Part shown: piece by piece, positions 59,540 through 64,000 of the stretch
Position numbering within the stretch: the first letter of the stretch is position 1
How the letters are laid out: each line of letters begins with the position of its first letter
NCBI GenBank assembly: GCA_963731665.1
Contig: CAVSWP010000011.1
Coordinates: 682,001-746,000, forward strand
DNA: 64,000 bases
Direction of reading: 5' to 3'
Source: Chersky-840 sp035604715
GTDB lineage: Bacteria; Actinomycetota; Acidimicrobiia; Acidimicrobiales; UBA8190
Notes under the pieces: model-generated
Told to the model about the DNA's origin: nothing
The model's database searches: none
What the model saw: the letters and a program-made list of their open reading frames with translations, nothing else
Program-made: the position numbers and the translations under genes

Positions 59540-59599
59540 AAGCCGTCCTGCGCCCCGGTCCGATGGAGGGGCTCGTTTTGGCCGTGTAATGCTCGACTG

Positions 59600-61735
59600 A
59601 TGGCCCCGGTCACCGCGCCCACCACCCGTCGCCGCGTGGACCGTCTGGCGACGCTGGTCACCGGGCGCCTGGCCAGCTGGATGGGCGTCACCTTCTGGTT
59701 GCTGGTGGTCGCCGCCGCCATACCGTTCGCCGCCAAGCTGGGCTCGGTCGAGACCAGCAAACTGACCGAGTTCCTCCCATCTGGCGCGCCGTCCACCCGG
59801 GCCCTCGAGCTGGACCAACGATTCCCTTCGGGGCGAGCGCTTCAGGCGGAGGTGGTCTTCTTCCGGCGCTCGGGGCTCACCCCGACCGACCTGGCCCGGG
59901 TCAACGCCGACAGAGCGCACCTCGTGGCCCGGTTCTCGACCGTCATCGGGCGCCCCTCGGGTGTTGTGGTGGCTCCGGACCGCAAGGTGGCGGTGGTCAC
60001 CGCGCCCGTCCCCGGAGGTGAGCTCGCCATCGAGCACACCCTCACCCAGATGCGGTCCACCCTGGGCAACGGCGCCGGCGGCCTCGAGATCCGGGTCACC
60101 GGGGAAGCCGCCATCCAAGCGGACCTGCTCGGTGCCTTCTCGGGGGCGAGCACCCTGCTGCTGGTGGCCACCGCCGGGCTGGTCGTGATCCTCCTGGCCG
60201 CCACGTATCGCAGCCCGGTGCTGTGGGTCGTGCCCATCGCGTGTGTGGGCATCGCCGAAGCCCTGGCCCAGGCCATCATCTACGCCCTGGGGCGGGCGGG
60301 CCTCACCGTCAACGGGCAGAGCACGGCGCTCGTCACGGTGATCGTCTTCGGTGCCGGGACCGACTACGCGCTGTTGCTCACGGCCCGCTACCGCGAAGAG
60401 CTGCGGCGCCACAGCGAGCATCGCGTGGCCATGATGGTGGCGTGGCGACGAGCGGCGGGAGCCATCGCGGCGTCGTCGCTGACCGTGGCCGCCACCCTGG
60501 CATGCCTTCTGCCGGCCAACCTGAGCCTCACGGCGGACTTCGGCGTGGTCGGGATCGTGGGCGTGCTCAGCGCCGCGGTCGTGGTGCTCGGCGCCTACCC
60601 GGCCCTTCTTCTGGTCATGGGACGACGGGTGTTCTGGCCCGCCGTTCCGCGCCACGCCCCGGGGTTCGTCCAGCGGGGCCCGTGGATGAGGCTCGGGCGA
60701 ATCGTCAGCCAAGGTCGTCGGCCGGTGTGGGTTGCCGGCTTCGTGCTCCTGGTGGGCGCGGCCATCGCGCTCATCACGGTCGACACCAACGTCTCGTCGT
60801 TGAGCGAGCTCTCCTCGTCGGCCGCTTCGGTGCAGGGCTACGACCTCCTCGAGGGCAATTTCCCCGCCGGTGAGGTGTCGCCGGTGGACGTGGTGGTGAC
60901 CGACTCGGCCTATCTCCCCGTCGTCCGCAACGCCCTGTCCAAGCTCCCCGTCACCGCCGCCTTGGGGCCGGCCGAGCACGCCGGCGACATGGCGCGCTTC
61001 GATCTGATCCTGTCGGTGAAACCCACGGGGAACGAAGGGTTCGCGGCCATACGGGAGCTGCGGCAAGCCGCCGGCGCCGTTACCGGCAACCACGTGCTCG
61101 TGGGCGGCCAGACAGCCGAGGACCTCGACACCGCCATCGCCTCGCATCACGACACGCTGTTCATCGTCCCCGCCGCGCTGGCGGTGGTGTTGATCGTGTT
61201 GTGGTTGGTGCTCAGGGCGGTGCTGGGCCCGTTGGTGGTAGTGGCCACGGTGGTGGTGACGTTCGCGGCGGCGCTCGGCCTGGCCTCGGCCATCTTCGTC
61301 CCGCTCCTCGGCCTGCCGGGGATCGATCCGACCGTTCCCCTTCTTACCTTCGTCTTCCTGGTGGCGTTGGGAGTCGACTACAACATCTTCCTCCTGACCA
61401 GGGTGCGCGAGGAGGTCAAGCGCGACGGGATCACCGACGGCGTGCGCAACGGCGTGGCCAGCACCGGCGGCGTCCTCACCTCCGCCGGCGTCATCCTGGC
61501 GGGAACCTTCTCGGTGTTGGCCATCTTGCCCATCGTGGCGTCGAGGGAGATCGGCATCGTCGTCGCCATCGGTGTCCTGGCCGACACGTTCCTGGTCAGG
61601 ACGATCCTGCTTCCCACCCTCGTCGCCGACATGGGAACCCGCTTCTGGTGGCCCACGAAGGTACCGCCATCTCTCACGACGACACCCAAGAGGCCGCGCC
61701 GGCGACTAGGAAAACTCTTGCGAGGAGCCCGCTGA
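59600..61735 (+). CDS. MMPL/RND family transporter
   Basis: 711-residue polytopic protein with two halves of about six helices each. Domain 1 has FGAGTDYALLLTARYREEL in helix 4, domain 2 LGVDYNIFLLTRVREEV; these Asp-Tyr pairs carry protons in MmpL proteins. Two soluble loops (residues about 50-180 and 405-510) face outward. MMPL proteins export lipids or siderophores. The DUF7064-like gene starts 1 base after its stop, so they share an operon. Confidence 0.92.
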   Translation: MAPVTAPTTRRRVDRLATLVTGRLASWMGVTFWLLVVAAAIPFAAKLGSVETSKLTEFLPSGAPSTRALELDQRFPSGRALQAEVVFFRRSGLTPTDLARVNADRAHLVARFSTVIGRPSGVVVAPDRKVAVVTAPVPGGELAIEHTLTQMRSTLGNGAGGLEIRVTGEAAIQADLLGAFSGASTLLLVATAGLVVILLAATYRSPVLWVVPIACVGIAEALAQAIIYALGRAGLTVNGQSTALVTVIVFGAGTDYALLLTARYREELRRHSEHRVAMMVAWRRAAGAIAASSLTVAATLACLLPANLSLTADFGVVGIVGVLSAAVVVLGAYPALLLVMGRRVFWPAVPRHAPGFVQRGPWMRLGRIVSQGRRPVWVAGFVLLVGAAIALITVDTNVSSLSELSSSAASVQGYDLLEGNFPAGEVSPVDVVVTDSAYLPVVRNALSKLPVTAALGPAEHAGDMARFDLILSVKPTGNEGFAAIRELRQAAGAVTGNHVLVGGQTAEDLDTAIASHHDTLFIVPAALAVVLIVLWLVLRAVLGPLVVVATVVVTFAAALGLASAIFVPLLGLPGIDPTVPLLTFVFLVALGVDYNIFLLTRVREEVKRDGITDGVRNGVASTGGVLTSAGVILAGTFSVLAILPIVASREIGIVVAIGVLADTFLVRTILLPTLVADMGTRFWWPTKVPPSLTTTPKRPRRRLGKLLRGAR

Positions 61736-61736
61736 C

Positions 61737-62741
61737 ATGGCCCAGCCTCTGACCGCCATGGACGAGCACTTCATCCACCAGATTCCCGAACCACTGCCGA
61801 ACGTCGTGCTGCACCACCCCCACTGGCGCGAGAGCTATTTCTTCGCCGTCCACCGGCCCGACGCCCTGGGCGACGTCGTGTTCCTCACGCTGGCGCACTA
61901 TCCCCAGCACACCACGATGGACTCGCTCCAGATGGGCCGGGTCGATTCTGTCCAGCTCATCGGCCACCACTCCCGTCCGTACGACGGGGACCCGCACACT
62001 ACCGACGTGGGGGCGGCGCGCGTCCGGGTGGTGCGCCCCTTCGAGGAGTTGCACCTGTGGGCCGATCCCGATCGCTGCGAGATCGGCATGGACCTCATCT
62101 TCCGAGCCCGGACCAAGCCCTACGGCCTGCGGCGCGGCACCATGCGGGCCGGCGACGAGATCATCTGGGACCAGAGCCACATGCTCCAGTCGGGCACCTA
62201 CCACGGCACGTACAGTGCCGGCGGGGTCACGTATCAGGTCGACGATTGGTGGGGCCAACGCGATCACTCGTGGGGCATCCGTAACCACGGGCGCTGCCCC
62301 CTGTGGCTGTGGTTCCAGATCCAGCTGCCCGACGGCTTCCTCGGCGTGTGGCACTGGGAACTGGCCAACGGCACCCGGGTGTACACCGACGGCTGCTGGG
62401 CCGGAACCGACGGCACCGATCCGGTGCCAGTCGTCGATTTCACCCACGCCATGCAGTGGACGGGGGCCGACGGCGCGCCAGTTGGATTCGGTGAGCACGG
62501 CGATGCGGTCACCGGGCTGGGCGGCCAGTGCGTCTTCACCCTCGAGGGCGGGCAACGGATCGTCGTCGACGGCGAGGGCACCTTCGACCGCCCCTACGAG
62601 CCCTTCCACCGCGGCGGCCTCAACCAGATGCGGGTGCGCACCGACGACGGCCGGCACGGCACGGCCATCTACGAGGTCACCGGCTCTCACCATCACCACT
62701 ACTTCCCCGACACCGTGGTGGACGGGACACTCCCGTCATGA
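61737..62741 (+). CDS. DUF7064/lipocalin-type protein (hydroxyneurosporene-dehydrogenase-like fold)
   Basis: 334-residue beta-rich protein. NVVLHHPHWRESYFFAVHRP, GTYHGTYSAGGVTYQVDDWW then GQRDHSWGIRN with the conserved WxxRDHSWG motif, and PLWLWFQIQLPDGF are typical of the CrtC-like / AttH-like lipocalin fold. Relatives act on, or bind, lipids, terpenoids or steroids. It is encoded between a lipid-type transporter and an APH-type kinase, so a hydrophobic substrate is likely. Enzymatic activity is not certain. Confidence 0.78.
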   Translation: MAQPLTAMDEHFIHQIPEPLPNVVLHHPHWRESYFFAVHRPDALGDVVFLTLAHYPQHTTMDSLQMGRVDSVQLIGHHSRPYDGDPHTTDVGAARVRVVRPFEELHLWADPDRCEIGMDLIFRARTKPYGLRRGTMRAGDEIIWDQSHMLQSGTYHGTYSAGGVTYQVDDWWGQRDHSWGIRNHGRCPLWLWFQIQLPDGFLGVWHWELANGTRVYTDGCWAGTDGTDPVPVVDFTHAMQWTGADGAPVGFGEHGDAVTGLGGQCVFTLEGGQRIVVDGEGTFDRPYEPFHRGGLNQMRVRTDDGRHGTAIYEVTGSHHHHYFPDTVVDGTLPS

Positions 62742-63823
62742 CCGGTGGCGCCATCCCCATCGCCGACACGCCCGAGGCCCTCACCCCCAGCTGGCTCACC
62801 GCCGCCCTGACGACAACGCGGATTCTCGAGGGCGCCCAGGTCGTGAAGGCGACCTCCCGACCCATCGGCACCGGCCAGATGTGCGACTGCGTCCGGCTCG
62901 CCGTCCACTACGACCGGCCGACCGACGCCCCCGGCACGATCGTGGCCAAGCTGCCCGCCGCCGACGAGACCAGCCGGGCCACCGCCAAGGCACTGCGCAG
63001 CTACGAGAACGAGGTGCGCTTCTACCAGCAACTCGCTCCCGAGCTCCCCATCCGCACGCCACGGGCGTACTACGCCGACATCGACGTCGAGTCGGCCAGC
63101 TTCGTGCTGTTGCTCGAGGACCTCGCCCCCGCCCAGCAGGGCGACCAGCTCCGCGGCTGTTCACCCGAGCAGGCGGAGATCGCCCTCCAGGAGCTGGTCA
63201 AACTGCACGCGGCGCGCTGGGGAGACCCGACCCTGGCCGATATCGAGTGGCTGCATGGCGACAAGACCGCCAACCGTGAGTTCCTGGGCATACTCCTGCC
63301 GGGGCTGTGGGACGGCTTCCTCGATCGGTACGCAACGGATCTCGGTGTCGACGTCACCCGAGCCGGCACGGTCCTGTTCTCCCAGATCGAGGCCTACCTG
63401 CTGGCCGACCCGGGACCCTCGACCGTCGTCCACGGCGACTACCGGCTCGACAACCTGCTCTTCGATCCCGCTCCCGGCGGGACCCCGGTGGCCGTGGTCG
63501 ACTGGCAGTTGTGCACGGACGGCCCTGGCATGCACGACGTGGCGTACTTCATCGGCGCCGGACTGGGCGTGGACGAGAGGCGATCCGCCGAGGCCGATCT
63601 CGTGCGCGGCTATCACGCGGCCCTCGTCAGGGCCGGCGTCCACGACTACACCTGGGAGCGGTGCTGGCTGGACTACCGGCGAGGCACCTGGTCCGGGCTC
63701 ATCATGGCCGTGGCCGCCTCCATGCTCGTCGAGCGCACGGCACGTGGTGACCAGATGTTCCTGACGATGGCCGAGCGTCATGCCCGCCACGCCCTCGACC
63801 TCGACGCGCCCGAGGCCATCTGA
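62738..63823 (+). CDS. aminoglycoside-phosphotransferase-fold kinase (ecdysteroid/choline kinase-like)
   Basis: 361-residue kinase. ATP lysine in TIVAKLPAADE, catalytic loop VVHGDYRLDNLLFD, metal aspartate in VAVVDWQLCTDGPGMHDVAYF. This group (DUF1679/EcKinase-like) phosphorylates small hydroxylated molecules, including steroids in insects. ATGA overlap with the DUF7064-like gene means they are co-translated and probably work on the same compound. Confidence 0.86.
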   Translation: MTGGAIPIADTPEALTPSWLTAALTTTRILEGAQVVKATSRPIGTGQMCDCVRLAVHYDRPTDAPGTIVAKLPAADETSRATAKALRSYENEVRFYQQLAPELPIRTPRAYYADIDVESASFVLLLEDLAPAQQGDQLRGCSPEQAEIALQELVKLHAARWGDPTLADIEWLHGDKTANREFLGILLPGLWDGFLDRYATDLGVDVTRAGTVLFSQIEAYLLADPGPSTVVHGDYRLDNLLFDPAPGGTPVAVVDWQLCTDGPGMHDVAYFIGAGLGVDERRSAEADLVRGYHAALVRAGVHDYTWERCWLDYRRGTWSGLIMAVAASMLVERTARGDQMFLTMAERHARHALDLDAPEAI

Positions 63824-64000
63824 GCTGACTCACAAAATGGGCCGGCTCCCAATAGGTGGGATCACCTAGGCGGTCCAGGTGATTCCTCCCTGTCGTCCCC
63901 AGTGGCGCCAATCAATACTGACAGCGGGCACGGGGGTTGCTGGGGCCTCAGGCATGTCGGCGATTGATGAAATCGCAGATCAAGACAGGTCCAGCGCTGA
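63824..64000. other. terminal non-coding stretch with a short inverted repeat
   Basis: 177 bases at the end of the window. ATCACCT at 63861-63867 and AGGTGAT at 63877-63883 form a 7-base inverted repeat with a 9-base gap, which could be an operator or weak hairpin. The base composition is less GC-rich than upstream. No gene is visible; one may begin beyond the edge. Confidence 0.4.

Overview
The window comes from a high-GC actinobacterium, most likely a member of the Acidimicrobiia. This is an inference. It rests on strong G/C third-position bias, frequent GTG and TTG starts, 1-4 base start/stop overlaps, a HU protein with a histone-like basic tail, a SenX3/RegX3 pair, clpS next to a DUF2017 gene, and two wall proteins built of repeats common in that class (GYWLVASDGGVFSYGDA-type and SCxxxxxCxAVG-type). 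No rRNA gene is present, so the placement cannot be confirmed here.

Layout. 1-6.9 kb: a sterol/lipid block with a 5'-truncated CYP51-type P450, its ferredoxin, an NTF2-like protein, an SDR, a PhzF-like protein, and a DUF35 / lipid-transfer thiolase / enoyl-CoA hydratase cassette. 6.9-10.7 kb: a BioF-like PLP-fold gene that lacks the usual PLP lysine, a complete IS1380-family element, and a quinone-oxidoreductase-like gene. 10.7-15.4 kb: LapA-like protein, polyphosphate glucokinase, BluB, an amidase and a secreted-type lipase. 15.4-22.6 kb: a minus-strand operon of type IV secretion / conjugation-like genes ending in a translationally coupled P450. 22.8-31.9 kb: SenX3/RegX3, an OYE-type reductase, glutamate decarboxylase, methyltransferase, SerRS, an ABC exporter and a LOG-like protein. 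32-40 kb: repeat-bearing cell-wall amidase, SDR, methyltransferase, heme A/O biosynthesis with a TlpA-like protein, ClpS, DUF2017, an unusual S51-peptidase-like/CysRS-tail fusion, then tRNA-Glu, tRNA-Asp and tRNA-Phe. 40-46.6 kb: a 1000-residue sortase-type surface protein, HU, a second SDR, a PNPOx-like protein and a disulfide oxidoreductase. 46.9-49.2 kb: a HipBA toxin-antitoxin island with a palindromic operator, a divergent winged-helix-like gene, a terminator and a tRNA-Ile 3' remnant. 49.2-53.3 kb: pyrE-purM-purF and a PHP phosphoesterase. 53.3-58.2 kb: two small lipoproteins, GNAT, methyltransferase, VOC protein and a second ABC exporter. 58.5-64 kb: a stand-alone KARI-like protein, an MMPL transporter, a DUF7064-like lipocalin-type protein and an APH-type kinase.

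Five conserved genes carry single frameshifts (near 370, 1605, 22095, 25785 and 46976). Several look like one-base changes in short G/C runs, so sequencing error is as likely as decay. The most interesting points are the secretion-like operon coupled to a P450, the IS inserted precisely into a shared stop/stop overlap, the Lys-to-Thr BioF-like protein, the S51/CysRS-tail fusion, and the HipBA island with its tRNA-derived junction.
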